From positions 2,852,001-2,916,000 of the forward strand of contig OZ316897.1 of NCBI GenBank assembly GCA_973895155.1: DNA of 64,000 nt, read 5' to 3'. Shown in pieces: positions 1-13,500 of the stretch (position 1 is its first letter; each line of letters starts with the position of its first letter). The position numbers and the translations under genes are program-made. The notes under the pieces are model-generated. The model was not told the origin of the DNA and did no database searches. It worked only from the letters and a program-made list of their open reading frames with translations. The stretch is from Marsupella aquatica. Lineage: Eukaryota > Marchantiophyta.

Positions 1-1170
1 GATCAAGCATCCATAATCGGTGGCGCCGTGGAGTTCGTCAAAGAACTGGAGGTGCTTTTGGAATCATTGCTATCAAAACAACGAAGACGAAGTCATGCAG
101 AAATTCTTGGTCCTGGTTGGAATCGGTTTAATAATATCCACCCTGGGCGACTGCTTTGCGCACCTTATGCAGCTGCAGCAGTTGGATATTCTCCATCAGT
201 TTTATCAGCTAATGCTACTTTAGAAGACCATACCAGTAGAATGTCATCTAAACGGATAACCATGAGCTCCGAGCTGCTTGCAGTGCTTCCTGAGAATACA
301 AGAGTGACCACTGAGTTGAGGGCAGAATGCAGATCTACTGCAGCCACTGTGGAGGTGAAGGTTTTTGGGAGTGACGCCATGGTCAACATTACAACTCATC
401 ATAGAGCGAAGCAGCTGGTCAAAGTCATCGTGGCCCTTGAGAGCCTCGACCTCAACATTTTGCATATAAGTGTTACTACAAGCAATAGCACTGTACTCTA
501 CACGTTCAATGCCAAGGTATGAATGTCAATTGCTCGCCCTGATCGATCGACAGTGTGGATGATTGATTAGGAAATGGTTTTGGACTTCATCTGTATACAT
601 ACTTATAATGTTCACTGGAACCATTGTGAATTTGATGCCCCAGCCGATTCGCACGATAGACGTAAGATCAAGAGGTACACGGTGGTACTTATGCTCAGCT
701 TCAGCAGATTTCAGACCAAAAACATTGATATGTGCAGTAGTCCCCCATATATTACTATAAGGCGGAAACCGTACGTAAGCGTTGAACCTTCGCTTTTGTA
801 AGTAGTGATCAACTAAAATAGTTAAAACGAGTCCGAGATGCCAAAAGTCATGTCGAACCAATTCAATTTGTCAAGGCTGTGAGCTTGAAGGCCGTCTCCA
901 GAGTAGCCTCCTGAAATCGAATAATCTTCTTTTAGGTGATATGCGACAAATCCATGGCTTCGAACCCGGGTCTTCAAATGGCAAGCTTTTTCAACGTGGA
1001 CTCAGCGTAAGTACGAGTTCCTGACAATGTCATTGACTGCGGACATAATTATGCAGGTGGGACCCGAATGCAGGATGACAGTAAACCACGTTGCGGCTAC
1101 AATTCAGCAAACGCTCAGCTCTATTTATGCGAAGCACGTGCATGATGATCTTGATTTTAATCGTGAATAG
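1..1170 (+). CDS. SMF-type (SPCH/MUTE/FAMA group Ia) bHLH transcription factor, 3' part
   Basis: Partial gene, open at the left edge. Two exons are visible: 1-516 and 1057-1170, joined in phase 0 at AAG|gtatga and atgcag|GTG. The frame begins inside helix 2 of a bHLH domain (DQASIIGGAVEFVKELE), the very conserved signature of the plant Ia group that controls stomatal lineage in vascular plants and related cell fates in bryophytes. After a variable linker comes an ACT-like dimerisation domain (VEVKVFGSDAMVNI through LYTFNAK), and the second exon supplies its last helix (MTVNHVAATIQQTLSSIYAK), which matches the FAMA C-terminus in pattern. Without the splice the reading frame would stop at 522 and lose that helix, so the spliced model is preferred. 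The basic region and N-terminus lie outside the window. Expected to act in the nucleus as an E-box-binding dimer. Which of SPCH, MUTE or FAMA it is closest to cannot be settled here. Confidence 0.85.
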
Positions 1171-3565
1171 TAGCAACTTTTCTAGCAGTCTAGCATTTCC
1201 AACTGATATGGCAGGTCCGCTGGTAAAGTTAAAGATGGACACTGAAGCAGCTGATGCATGCATGAAGTGATGAATTGGGCTGGATAAGCTCCTCACGGCA
1301 GCATATACCATCTTTTAATTTCTCGAGTGACCGGCCACATATATAATGTGCAGCTCTAGAGTGTTCAGTGATCAGCTCCATCGCTACTAACAGCTAGTGT
1401 TCAGACCTAAACGCGAGCTTTCCAGACTGTAGCTTTAGTTTCACTTTGGTAACTAAAAGTAATTTTCTCGAGACCTCCAGACTGGAGCAATTCAGTAGAA
1501 ATCAAGGTATATAGAAATGCAGGAGCTTTTGAATGCATTTGCATCGCAGACCTAGAACTTATCGACCGAAGGATAGCCTCGGTAACATACAAAATGGTAC
1601 CCATTAGGCTCTGATCGAATATGTGCAATGATATCCTGAAGGTACACGTAGGCCAGAGGCATATGATCTCGGCACCATGTGCAGTGCTCCAGGGTCCCTT
1701 TATCTAGCAGGAACGAAAAAATCAACATCTATCGATCAAAAGGGACACAATATAATTGTCTATAAGACGATATGCTATTTAACTCCATGGTCAGGATTGC
1801 AGCCTGCTGCCAAAGTGATAAAAACAGGGATTCATATGATGGCGTTCAATTTGCTTGCAACAACCAATGATCTGCTAGTTAACTCGTTAAATCAGAGCCA
1901 TTGCCTTCTGATTTCATGAAAGGAAAGATCCAATCATGCTGCTAGTGCTGAGCTTTTGATGTCAACAGTGCCCAGCGAGTGTGTAAACTTTGAGGTAGCG
2001 TCCGACTAGCTAGGCAGGCTGGCTGCACAGACAGTATTTTAAATTTACTGCCGGCCTGAGTCCTTTACACGAAGCGACAATTTCATGATTTGATCTCGAC
2101 GTTGGGCCATGTACTTATGTACAAACCTGGACGGCACAGCGCTCTACTGAGGAGCTTCACTTTCGAATTCCACCCAGGTTGGGCCGCTGGTTCCATTCAT
2201 CTTTCCTGAACGTACGTTCCCGCACGTCGACTTTGACCATGTATAGAAGTACTCTGACCTTCAAGATCCATGTGTAAGCAGATGAGTGCCCAATGCAGCC
2301 TAAAGGAAAGCTCATAGTGGTGCACAGTTCCATGATCTACTTGAAGGGTTGTGCGAGCTTGCTTGAAGACCTTCGAGACTGAAAGGGACTGTCTTAAAAG
2401 CTTGGCAATTCAAGAGCATGGACTATCTATCCAAGGGTACTCTGCTACTCGCTCAATTGCTGTTTTGAGTCGCCATTCGTGTCAGAAATGAATTTCTTGT
2501 GAAACGTACAGCATGTACGTACCTTACTCGGATTGACAGACAGCCCAGGGACAAAGATGTTTGACGGAAAAGGAAATCCATTCGCTTTTGAAGCTACGAT
2601 TGATGCATGGAGCTAGCCTATCAGGCAGTGTGGTACAAGGAAACTCGCGTCACCAGCGATCGAACCCAGGGGGATGGCATTTTTTTCTGGACTGACTGTC
2701 TCTCTAAGCCACTGTGGTGTTGAACGAAAGGCCTTTCCTAGCTGGCCTGCCACTGCCACCTTATACTTTCTGGAATTCGATTAGCGAGCAGGCTCGATAG
2801 CTCAGTACACGCTTTAGCTATCCATGTCAAGAATGGGCTGTTCCGCAGAAGGAAGCCTGATCGTGATTGAAGTTAGCCCAAGTCATGTACATATAACCGG
2901 TAATGATAGCTAGCCATTTGTGTGGATGCATGCTCAGCCAGCCTCACATCTCGGTAATGAGGTTAACTAAGGATGAGACGTTTCAGTGCCCCTTGTACAA
3001 TGAATTATGTGTGCCTCTGGGAGAGCAGTTAGTCCCGCAGTTAGTTAGTAATTTGTGATTTTTCTCTTTTGGATTTCTGAATGCATTAATTTTCAATACA
3101 GCCTACCTTCTTTGAGTATGTGATTATGCAAAACACCATAATTGTAAGAAAAGTAAAACCAAATAATTATGCTTTTACAATATAAGATAGAATAATAAAT
3201 TGTATATAAGATTACAAGATTTACTTTCAACTTCTTTAATTCATGTTTTGGCCAATTGCACAGTAACCACTTTTGCATCTGAATCTGAATGGCTTAGAAT
3301 CTGAATGGCTTCAATTTATTTTATTTCAGAGATTTTATTTTCCGTCCATTACTAAAATTAAATCACTCAAGGGTATTTTAAGTATGTTAATGTCCTAGTT
3401 ATGAGCATTATGAAAGTAATGGCCCTCAAAACTTGGGCTTGTGCTCTTGTTTTGGGTGACCATATATCTCACAATGCCATCTAAACAGTACACTATCCTA
3501 TACATTAAGGTCATGTTTAGAGTACATTGTGGAATATAATGCCCTGGAAAACAAGAGCCCATACA
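1171..3565. other. Intergenic DNA, no gene recognised
   Basis: Downstream of the bHLH gene. Only short ORFs under about 95 codons occur, with no recognisable domain. The base composition is mixed up to about 3.0 kb and becomes clearly AT-rich afterwards, which marks the start of a repeat-rich stretch. Confidence 0.5.
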
Positions 3566-3893
3566 TTAAGGGGGGGGGGGGGGGGGGAGGAGTCACTATA
3601 TGGAGGGCCATACATCGTGTGTGAAGTTGTAGGGTTTGACCCCCTAATTACAAGTGATTTTTTTCCTTTAAATTTTGCCATTTTTTATTAAAAACCCCTT
3701 TAAAACTTTTTATAAAGTATTTTTTATAAATAAATAGGCCTATGTGTTCTTTAAAGCCGACCAGTCAATAAAACATGCCCTATGTGTTTTTACATAAAAC
3801 TTTGGAAGTCTTCCGCTACACCCATTTAAATGGGCCTATATTTTGTTGCAAGTGATGTGTCACTTCCGTGGAAGTGACTCCCCTGAGCCCATA
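3566..3893. mobile_element. MITE-like repeat family A, copy 1
   Basis: A roughly 320-bp repeat that starts in a long poly-G run followed by AGTCACTATATGG and ends with GAAGTGACTCCCC, so the ends are inverted around AGTCACT and AGTGACT. A second copy in the same orientation lies at 60912-61168. The two share long blocks, for example the stretch containing CAATAAAACATGCCCTATGT and the one containing ACTTTGGAAGTCTT. No coding capacity. Family is unassigned; the short inverted ends and small size suggest a MITE. Confidence 0.6.
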
Positions 3894-4320
3894 ATGCCCC
3901 AAAACTGAGTATTGAGGGGTTATTATTATTACCCACACATGCTCCCTAATCAACATCTTACTACTGAAAGACCTGAAAGATTTTTAGATGTTCCAACTTT
4001 AGTAAACGTAGAGGAGAATCTTTCTAAAGAGGCGATCCAGATCTTGTCCAGGGCATTATGCCCCATAACGCCCTCATAAATACAATCAGAAACATAGCAA
4101 AGGGCTTCATTAGTGTGAGCTTGAACTTACATTAATTCTAAACTGGCTTGCACATCATTCTGAGTAGTACTCTAATGTATCCTATTATCTAGGTTTAGAG
4201 GTGTGTGGTAATAGTAATATAAGGTGTCCTACTATCTAGGTTTAGAAGTGTGCGTGTCACCATTATGAGTGGTAGTATAGTGTATACTACTATTTAGGTT
4301 TAGAGGTGTGTCTGGTATAC

Positions 4321-4514
4321 CCTGGGCCCTCACTCCATGTAAAAGAAGTGGACCCCCCTGCGATCGGGCCCTTTTCATGTTTACCCCTTCCATTTTACCA
4401 TTAAAAGTTCCCTTATTACCGATAATAATTATAATTATTAGTTCAAAATGAATAAAAACTATCCTTCGAACGTTTGCACGTCCTCCACATATTAGTTAAG
4501 ACTGAGGGCCCAGG
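4321..4514 (+). mobile_element. hAT-like MITE family B, copy 1
   Basis: Non-coding element of about 190 bp with inverted ends CTGGGCCCTCA and TGAGGGCCCAG. Flanking sequence repeats as TGGTATA on both sides (7 of an expected 8 bp), as hAT elements leave. The same sequence in the opposite orientation occurs at 58469-58671, there with a perfect 8-bp duplication. Confidence 0.75.
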
Positions 4515-4776
4515 GGTGGTATATGAGCAGTTAATGTTCAATTTGTGTTTGTGATTAATAGTTAGTTCTCTTTTTGTGAAGGCTTGAAAAACCTTCTCTT
4601 GTTCCTGCTCTCATGCTGTGAAAAAAGACAGTAGTATTTATCCCTCCTCTTCACTCTTGAACCAAATGAATGGATTTAATTGAGTTCTAAGACGTGGGGC
4701 GAACAAGAAGCGACTGAAGGTGAGAGTTGTGAGCTTGAATGTTTTCTGGTTGTAGTTTCTGTGTCCTTGCAGATGT

Positions 4777-5713
4777 ATGTATGTTGGTTTATCTCTAGAA
4801 GGAGAGTCATCAAAGCCTGATCTTTTCATGCGGGCCATAACAAATCCTGCTAGTAATGTATGGTACAACAAGGTGCACAAGGTAAGAAGGGATATTGCTG
4901 CTAAGTCTCTGGTTGGGCTGCCACCTGCTCTGTTTTCTAACAGAACTGGAAGGACCACATTGATCTCACGCCTAGCTGCAAAAGGGGTCCTTGATGTAAT
5001 TGGTATGTTGATTAGAGGACACTACTCAATTGGAGGTTATATATTATCGCTATGATCGAACCCAAGAACTGAAGATGGAGGCTGCAGCGTTTGTCTCTGC
5101 TAGTACAGGCCTTGATTATGATGGAGCGCTAGCATATGTTTCTAAAGACTTCGCTAGGGACAAGCTTGTTGGATCATCTGAGGTTTTGAAACCCGCTGTT
5201 GATAGGGTGAGCGGGAAGGCCAATGTGCAACCTTCAATGATGACGCTTAAATGTACAGGTGAGTGAACACACCTTGATTTGTTTATTGAGTGTAGTTTCT
5301 TGGTGTTACTGTTGATGCTAAGTGCTTTGTTGACAGGAATCTACAAGCTCAAGAGAAATAGGAGAAAACATCCACACTAGTTTCAAACCAGGTTTGATTG
5401 ACTGTAGTGTTCTTTGGATTTGTTTTACTGTTGGCTGTCCTGTTTATGTTTATAGCAAGAGATTATATACATGTCTGGAGATATGATTGTACAAAGTGCA
5501 GATGCTGCCAAATAGGATTTGTCCTACGACAAAATCAATTGGGTTGGCGAGTTGCTTAAGCAGAACCCTGCTCTTCAAGAGAAAATTTCACGTCCAGTAC
5601 AAGGCCAATTTTCTGTGGGCAATAACATTTCAGGAAACCCTTTCCACAATTGTTCAGCGACAATAGAAATTGTTAAGGCTGGGGAGGAGGACAAGAAGGA
5701 GAATGCAGGCTAG
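4777..5713 (+). pseudogene. Unrecognised decayed ORF cluster
   Basis: Three adjacent coding-like frames (4777-5055, 5030-5266, 5519-5713). The first two overlap in different frames around 5040, as if one longer ORF had suffered a frameshift (frame 1 ends near GHYSIGG, frame 2 continues IYYRYDRTQELKMEAAAF). A plausible donor (TACAG|gtgagt near 5259) and acceptor (ttgacag near 5336) follow. The translated residues are balanced like a real protein, but no domain was recognised. It may be a degenerate transposon gene or a decayed host gene. No function is proposed. Confidence 0.3.
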
Positions 5714-7551
5714 GAACTATTTAGCTTTCAGATTTTATAATTCATTTAGGAGTTAGTAGGAACATTATACACGCTGGATTAATTTGATTTGGAGGTCACC
5801 AAACAATATGTTAGTATTATTGAGATACTGTAGCGCATTCACTCTCAGATTTATTATCTGATTAGATACTTAGCAAGATATCAGAAGTCCATCAGTAGCA
5901 TTAGCACATAAAAACAGACATTAGAGGATGACTATCAACTCAGCATTATTCCAGATCTGGCTAGATCAGCACCTGTAACAATGAGAATATTTTATGATTG
6001 CGTCAACCATTGAATGTTTTTACTACTTGGTTAACCATGGAATGGCTGGCCATGAATAAAAGCGAAATCTTTTGAAGACTCAAATTGTTACAGATTCTTG
6101 TTTGGCGTCAATACTAAAGGTCACTAAAATTATCAAAGCTATTTACACTCCAAGGAAAAAACCTGGAAATTCACCAAAGTGAATAAATTTCAAACCTAAT
6201 AATATCACCTGGCTTTGACAGTTTGTGGACAATTCTGAGCTTGCTCAGAGGATGGAAAATGCAAACTGAATTGACAGAATACGCTGTTTGGACCAAACAT
6301 TTTTGAAATGGACGCAGTGTTCTTTTCCCATCCAGCAGCTACAAAGTTCCGTAACTGTGTTATGAAGTTCTGTACCTATATTACAGAGTTCCGTAGGTAA
6401 TGTTAAGGGGCTACCTTGATGTCAAATGTGTCAGGAGGCCAGATTATGGGAATAGAAGGGCCACCCAAAATAGGTTACAAGTAACCTGAAACCAAGACTG
6501 TCAGTGCGGTAACCAGTATTATCGAAGTACGACCCCATATCCTTCCACTCTACTTGTTCAATTTCATTGGAAAAAGTTTATCTGGCCCCAGTACCAACTC
6601 ATCTTCGATGGGTCCTTTCGATCGTGGACTAACGACTGCTGGGACTGCAGATTCGGACAATCTAGGGACATTCATTAAGTCTCTCTCTTCTGCTCTGCTA
6701 TAGTTTTGAATCCAATAATGGGTATACCCTCGTTCCCACGACCTTGGGTGACAGTGGGAGCCGTTCCCTTAAAGTGCCAGGTAAGGGTTACCGCGTGGAT
6801 ATCTCCGTTATCAATTTTTATTTCAGGCACGCGAGGCAATGCAACCAATCACAGGGACTGCAGTAGGCGCTACAATTATAGACATAAGTTGAGGTGGTGA
6901 CAATTAGGGTAGAGAGTCCCAGCTACAGAAACATCGGATCTCCGATCAGCGTACGTCACACTGCACTAGTGCGACATACACAGGATCAGCCTGTCATCTA
7001 ATTCAAAAAGCATTTGCTTTTGAAACCTGATACACATCACATGGTATCGTTACCGACTCTCAGGACAGTCTTCAGTACCTAATTGTCTCTTGAATTTCCA
7101 TGTTACAAAACATAAGCTAAATGTTGCGGGAACTGAAAAATTGCCAAAACTGGTCTCCAAAGACTCGTCTGTGTTATTATACCCTCACAAAAAGAGGGTG
7201 AAAAAAAAATTTGGGCGGGGCATCACAACTCTATTCAATAGGTGCTGGATGTGTACCTATGGACTGTAATTTGAACATATGGAAGATACTGCGGGCGGCG
7301 GCTATTTTACACGACAGCTTCCTACTTACATCGGGACAGTTTAAGTTGAAGAGGCTGGAGTATAACCCACGTACTCAAAGTAGGCAAAATCAAGGAGTTG
7401 CTAGAACTCAGGCGCATCTTGACAAAACTAACCCATAACAGTAGTCTTTCATGTTGACATTAGCCCGGCCCAGGACTAGATATCCCACATGAAAGAAGGC
7501 TCGTGAGTTTCACAGGGTGGAGGGAACACCTCTTGAACACGACAATGCAAT
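5714..7551. other. Intergenic DNA, no gene recognised
   Basis: Between the decayed ORF cluster and the 3' end of the ATAD5-like gene. Short ORFs only (for example 6706-6900 and 7211-7438), none with a recognisable motif. The last part will include the 3' UTR of the minus-strand gene. Confidence 0.5.
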
Positions 7552-10500
7552 TCAAGAACTTTTGAAGGTGGAATATTTTAAGAGTTCCATAATGTCACTA
7601 TCCGACAATGATTTCAACTTTGAGGTCAGATGATGTTCGAATCTGCGAGGCCTGAACAGCAAGGCAAATAGTATCAAATTTTGTTTAAATGCATGTAAGG
7701 GCAGACGAGATAATATTTGTAAAAGTTTGGAGATGTCTCCAAATATCTTCAAAGAAGTGTACCTTCTTCCTTGGACGATCCCGTTTGTTCTTCGAATCTC
7801 CTCAAGCTTGCTCATTCGAGATAAATAAGCGGAATACTCTACAAAAGCAGACTCTGAAACTCTTCCTCTGGGAAATACTGCGGCCTGTACCACGTCCTCC
7901 AATCCTTGCCTGTCAATCAGAAAGATTAGTCTATTCAGATTTATGAGAAAGAAACTGTCTGCCACACGTCTAAAACGGCTTGACCAGGTATTGACATTGT
8001 TATTTGAGAAGTTGTCCTCATATCTCATTATATTATCCAGGCCACCAAATCAGGAAAAATCAGTCTGAATTAAAGAAAACAATGAAACGATTGAATTGAT
8101 TGTTCTAGGATCCGCTATTTCAACTACTCGAGTGTTTTTTCACTTCGATTCCACAGCTCCTTTCTTCCATTTTCGTTGAGTAGAACAAGGCCTCGTCCCA
8201 GCCCAGAATTCTATAAAATCTTCTTCCGCCCTTGCATATCCTGAAGTACAGGTTTCAGATTACCTTATGAGGCTCGATTTTGCAGATACGTTGTCCACCA
8301 TTCTGCACAAACTGCTGGATTGATGAGAGCCCCTTGTGAGACCAAAATGTGTAACCATGCATTTCCCAACTGCAGGAGCATCCTTGGCACATTCCAAGAT
8401 GCAGGAAAGCACAGGCAATCTGTCGTCAGCGTGGTTGACCGCTGGCAGGAAAGGGAGGGACAGCTGAAGACCTGTACAAACTAGCTGGGAGGCTATTTCT
8501 TGACAGTTATCCCAGTCACTACTGTGTCCTATATTTCCTTCAAACGCTTCAGAGCAATTCCCATCAAAATTCCTCCATGCATCCTGCATAAACCAAAGAT
8601 CATCAGGAATAAGTTCCAGACAAATGCCAAAAATTATTAGAGCGAAACATACATAAAATGCACCCCGTGAAACTGGGAATCAATCATAGGTACCTTGAGC
8701 TCTTCTGGTTGGACATATGAGATGACGTCTGAGGCTGATACGATATCCAAAAGATCAGCAAGGGAAGAAGCTACATCCGCACTGGTCTCGGCATCTTTCA
8801 GTAACGAATTGGGTGCCTGCTGAGAGTTTCGCAAGCTTGCCCACGCGTCATTGACCGGCTCAAACACAGGAGCTACGGACCCTTCTGCATCCATCTGGTC
8901 ATCTAAACCTGTGCTGAGACTTATAGCAACGACTGTCTGTCTAGGAGACTCAGAAACGTTTTGTAGAGATCCCAGTAGTCCTCTTGATAAGTCTTTCGGC
9001 GGTACCATGACTTCAGATCCCTGAAGACCATCCTCAATCTTCAGCAAAACTTCTCTAGAGCACGACTGAAGCCCATGATTTGAAATCAATCCACTCTCAC
9101 AAACATAGTTGCCTTCTGTCACGAAGGTAGACCGTTCAACGGCTCTAGTATCAATGGAGGAGTTCTCCAGACGTTGTTCATCTCCGGATAAAGAAATTGA
9201 CAGTACTGGATTCTCCCCACTAGGATCAAAATTTTGTGTTGCTTGCTGTCCTCTAATCTGAAGACTTGCAGAGGTTTCACTGCCACCTGATAGTAATAAA
9301 GTAAAGTCTGTAGTTGGCCTATCATTTGCATTTGAAACTAGGAGTGGCCTCTCACCGTCCTCTGCCAAAATTCTGCGGCGAACTTCAGAACTTACCAAGT
9401 GGTCCTCTGTTACAGTTTCACCTGTTTGTAAACCCGAGGATTCCACCTTCAACGATGGAGCCTCATCATCATCAGAGTCACATAGAAGTAGAACACGCCT
9501 TGATTTCAATCTCCTGGACTTCAATGGTGAACGAGCCAATGTTTTGGCTTCTCTTAGACTCTTGACAGGACTGCAAGCCCAGTTCTCACCAAAGCCATTT
9601 TCTAGCTCCTCATCCTCATCCGGAGGAAGACTACTCATACCAGCATCATCCAGCACCCTTGGATTGGACTGAGATGCCCTTCTTAATGCATCCTTTTCTT
9701 TCTTCAAGGCTTTCCGTGTGAGCTCCACACATTCATATTCAGCCTGCTTTGCACGTGCCCTCGCTTCTGATTCCACGGCAGCAACCTGCGCCATGTGGTC
9801 CTCCAGTTCTAGAACTGCTGTATTGATTTTCTTTCCAACAAGAAGAGTGAAGGGACACTCAAAGCTGCCACTGAGGACTTTCGGTAGAATGAAGTGGTGC
9901 ACATCCAGCTCAAATAACCATCTAGCATTAGGTTCCCAGTGATCGAAGCATCCTTGGCCATGATTGTGTGAAAGAGTCAGCTTAGAAGATCCATTGAGCT
10001 TGATAGACTTATGCTCCAGGCTGAGATTATTCCTTACGACCTGTCCGTTCAATTGCTGATTTTCTAAATGATTGGGGGTTTTCACTAATCCCGGTGGCCC
10101 CCATAAAATAGATGGCTGATGTAAGGGCAATTTACCCTGGCCCCAAAACTGTAGGGCCATCATAACCTTCCGCAGATCATAATGACAGGAGTCAACCAAA
10201 CGCTCCAAAAGCCAGGGAGAGCAAGGAACGCCTTCTGCAATTGCTACCTGTTGAGATTTACGCAAGGGTCAGATCTATTATAGTGAGGCACTCAGCATCG
10301 GCCACTGCAAAATGATCCCTGCTTTGATCATAATCTGTAAAGACCTTGGGTCCAGAATCAACGAGGTACTAAGAACATACCAAGCAAGTATGAAGAACCA
10401 ATTCCTCGAAGTTAGATAGCTAAAATCAAGTTTTAGCCAAAAGAACGTACCAAGCAAGTATGGAGAACTAACTCCTCAGAACTGAGATAGTGAAAATCAG

Positions 10501-13500
10501 CTCTACATTTCTCCAGTGCTGGAGGCAACCCTGGCTCATATCCTGCGTCATTCAAGAATACTGTGAGCAATTTATGAGACTAATCCCAAGAGAATGCATA
10601 TATAACCTTCTCCCCTTTGTTATGTTCTTGTATCACAGGTGGCCTACAACAGAATGAGTCTTGAAAGATTCACTTTGAGTTACAGCAGTGCGCACAGAAA
10701 ACCTCGAGGCAAGCAACTGATATAAAGAAATGACTCGTACTATTGCTCGTAAGAATGATGGGACGCTTAGTTGTTTTCGAAAGTTGCACCAGCGCAGTCA
10801 CGAATCCCTTGTCCTCGTCAAAAGTTTTATCTACATCTTCAAATAAAATGACAGTCTTCCTCTTGCTCTGAGAGTCCATCTGGCTTTCATCTTGACTTGC
10901 CGTCAGTCTCTCTGGCTGAGCTTTGAGAGGTGATCTGCCGTCAGCTCTCTTCTCAGCAAATAACTTTCTCTCCTGAGTGTTGACACCCTTTTTACTTGCA
11001 GGCTCTGGGGATTCCACACCAAGTTGAGAGCCTTTTCCCAGTCCATGAGACTCCATGGCCTCCCCAAATTTCTGCTTAATAAGTGCTCCATTACGACAAT
11101 CAGATGCATTTACCTGCCTCGAAAAATCACACACCGGACAATTACAAGCTTTAGACATCTTAAACAACAACATTATTTAGTAAAAGTTAAAGGTTGACAT
11201 AAATAAATGAGTTATGAGTAATTTCTACAGTGAGCATCATCAAATCTAACGCAATTTACAAGAGGTGAATGAAAGTGCAGAACCCAGAACAGACATACTC
11301 AATAAACCAAAGTGTGCATAGAAAACAAGCTTCATTTACCTCAATCACCGTAAAGCCTTGTTCACCAGCACAAGCATACACCGCAGCCGATTTACCGCAC
11401 TGCAATGTGACAAACTTCTATATTAGAGTCTGGACTATGAACAACATTAAGATGGTTACCTTTCGGAATGGTAAGTGGGGCAGCACCTATTCATACCCAG
11501 ATTCACGGTTGGTTAAGAACCATATCACCTGTCCACCTCTACAATCCAATTCTAAGCCTGTGAAGCCAAGAAGAATCCCTAAAGATGCAATGGTGTGAAG
11601 CGGGTCATTACATAGTCCAAGAGAGCATCGTACGCTACACCATTGACCTCTTTCCTAGCACAAGGTACTTGTCTCCGTAAGGATCTATGATAAGAAGTGT
11701 CCGTGACTAAATGTCTCAACATCTCTTTCTAGTAAAGCAATTTCTGAACTTCAGAAACAGGACGAGATTAGTAAGCAATAACGTAAACTTCGATCCTTGA
11801 AACAAATGATCTTAGATTACTAAAGATCCTTAGCAACAATTACGAAACAAACGAGCTTAGATTACTAAAGACATGACTATGAAGATTCCAGGTGATGCCA
11901 AGCAGTAGACTAAAAAGAGGCTCACCCCTTCTGGTCCAGTTACTAGGAGAGTGTTATGAAGACCAGTTTCATTATCAACATCATCACTGTCATAGTCGCT
12001 GTCACCCTCAAACCAGCCTCTATCACTATCGTAATCAGCATTTCTGTCTCGTTTGAGACCTTTGTTCTCATCCAATTGTCCGGTTATCTTCAGTTGCCAT
12101 TTGTATAACCAGGTATTCAGACCTTCCACTGCGGTGGTATTACCACAAACCTGCATATGACATGGATATCACATTCCGTGCAAAGAAAATCCTCATTTTC
12201 TTCTAGAATGAAAAGCTAAAATACTAAATTGGTATGAACGGTTTTGACAGTCTTAGACTCCTAGAATTGAGAAACATTAGGAAACTCTCAAAGTCGTCAG
12301 GTAAAGAATCTGGAGAAGGTGAATCTGTAGAAGGAACTGGAAGAAAATGGCCACATGGAAAGTGGTACATGTGGCCAAGTGTAGAACAGATAACCTCTTT
12401 GGATGACCTAGGTTGATATAAATCAGTCCACAGTACATTTCGAGTTGAAAGAACAGCTTCTCCATCTGACTCCTTCGAAATTTGTGACGTGGTCACATTT
12501 TCAGCGGAGCTGAGGACTTCATGGCGAGCAGTGTACAATAACAACCTGTTCCATATAGCACAACGATACTCAAAGGTCTGGATCTGAGGGATGTGCTCAT
12601 AAAAAACTTTAATTTTCTACAAATCACAAAAGTTCCTAGAAGCATATAGAAGCATCAAATAGCACCGGAATATATTCACAAATCGTCTTGACCTTCGGTT
12701 GAGGTTATGAAGTGCACCCATGCTAATGCAGATCTACGTTGATGTGATCGCATGACAATGCGAGTGAAAGGTGCAGGAAAGTGATATCGTCAGTTTTAGA
12801 GCCCATGGCTCTAGCTTATGTAATCAAGGTACCTATTTTTCAGGTTCTCCAGTGATAAATCTCCATCAGCTTTTTGACAAACTTCAGGTGACCGGGCGAG
12901 CTCTTCCACATCTTCCGTTGTCATCTTCAACCTCTGCAATGAGATTTCTGGGATCTTAGAAAGTTCTCCAATTTTAAATTCAATCTTCATAAAACAGTTG
13001 ATGCTTACTCAACCAACGATTTCTATTAACTCGCAGAATTTTTTACGGGTGATTTGTTGGCACAGGTTTCATTCCGCAGACCTGCACGTTCTGGAGAACT
13101 TCTTGAAGATCCTTGAGAAAAAATGCGGTTTCGTCACCATCCGAACTTCTCTCTTCCCCATTCCTAGCCGGAGAGCCAGAAAGCTCAGAATCGTTGGTTG
13201 ACAAAGCATGCGAGTCTGGCCGCTGGACAAGTTCTGCCCCGATGGAAGGTAAAGATAGTCGCATAAGTGGGCTTCTCTTTGGCTCCACTTTCGAGACCTC
13301 CAATCTGCTATCGTCATCGCCTGAAGTACATCGAACCTTCCAATCTGGCCAGACAACGTTGGTCCTTTCATCCTGTCAACAGCGTTTCAACAGAAAGAAA
13401 CGCTTACACAGATTTTCGAGGTAAACTCATGATCACAACAATATCATATAAAATTTAATTGATACGGCTATGACCACTCTTAGAAGAGCACCGATAGTCT

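Noticed and set aside
936-1010. Alternative last exon of the bHLH gene beginning at 936
   Set aside because: It keeps the frame but its translation does not match the conserved C-terminal helix, whereas the exon at 1057 does.
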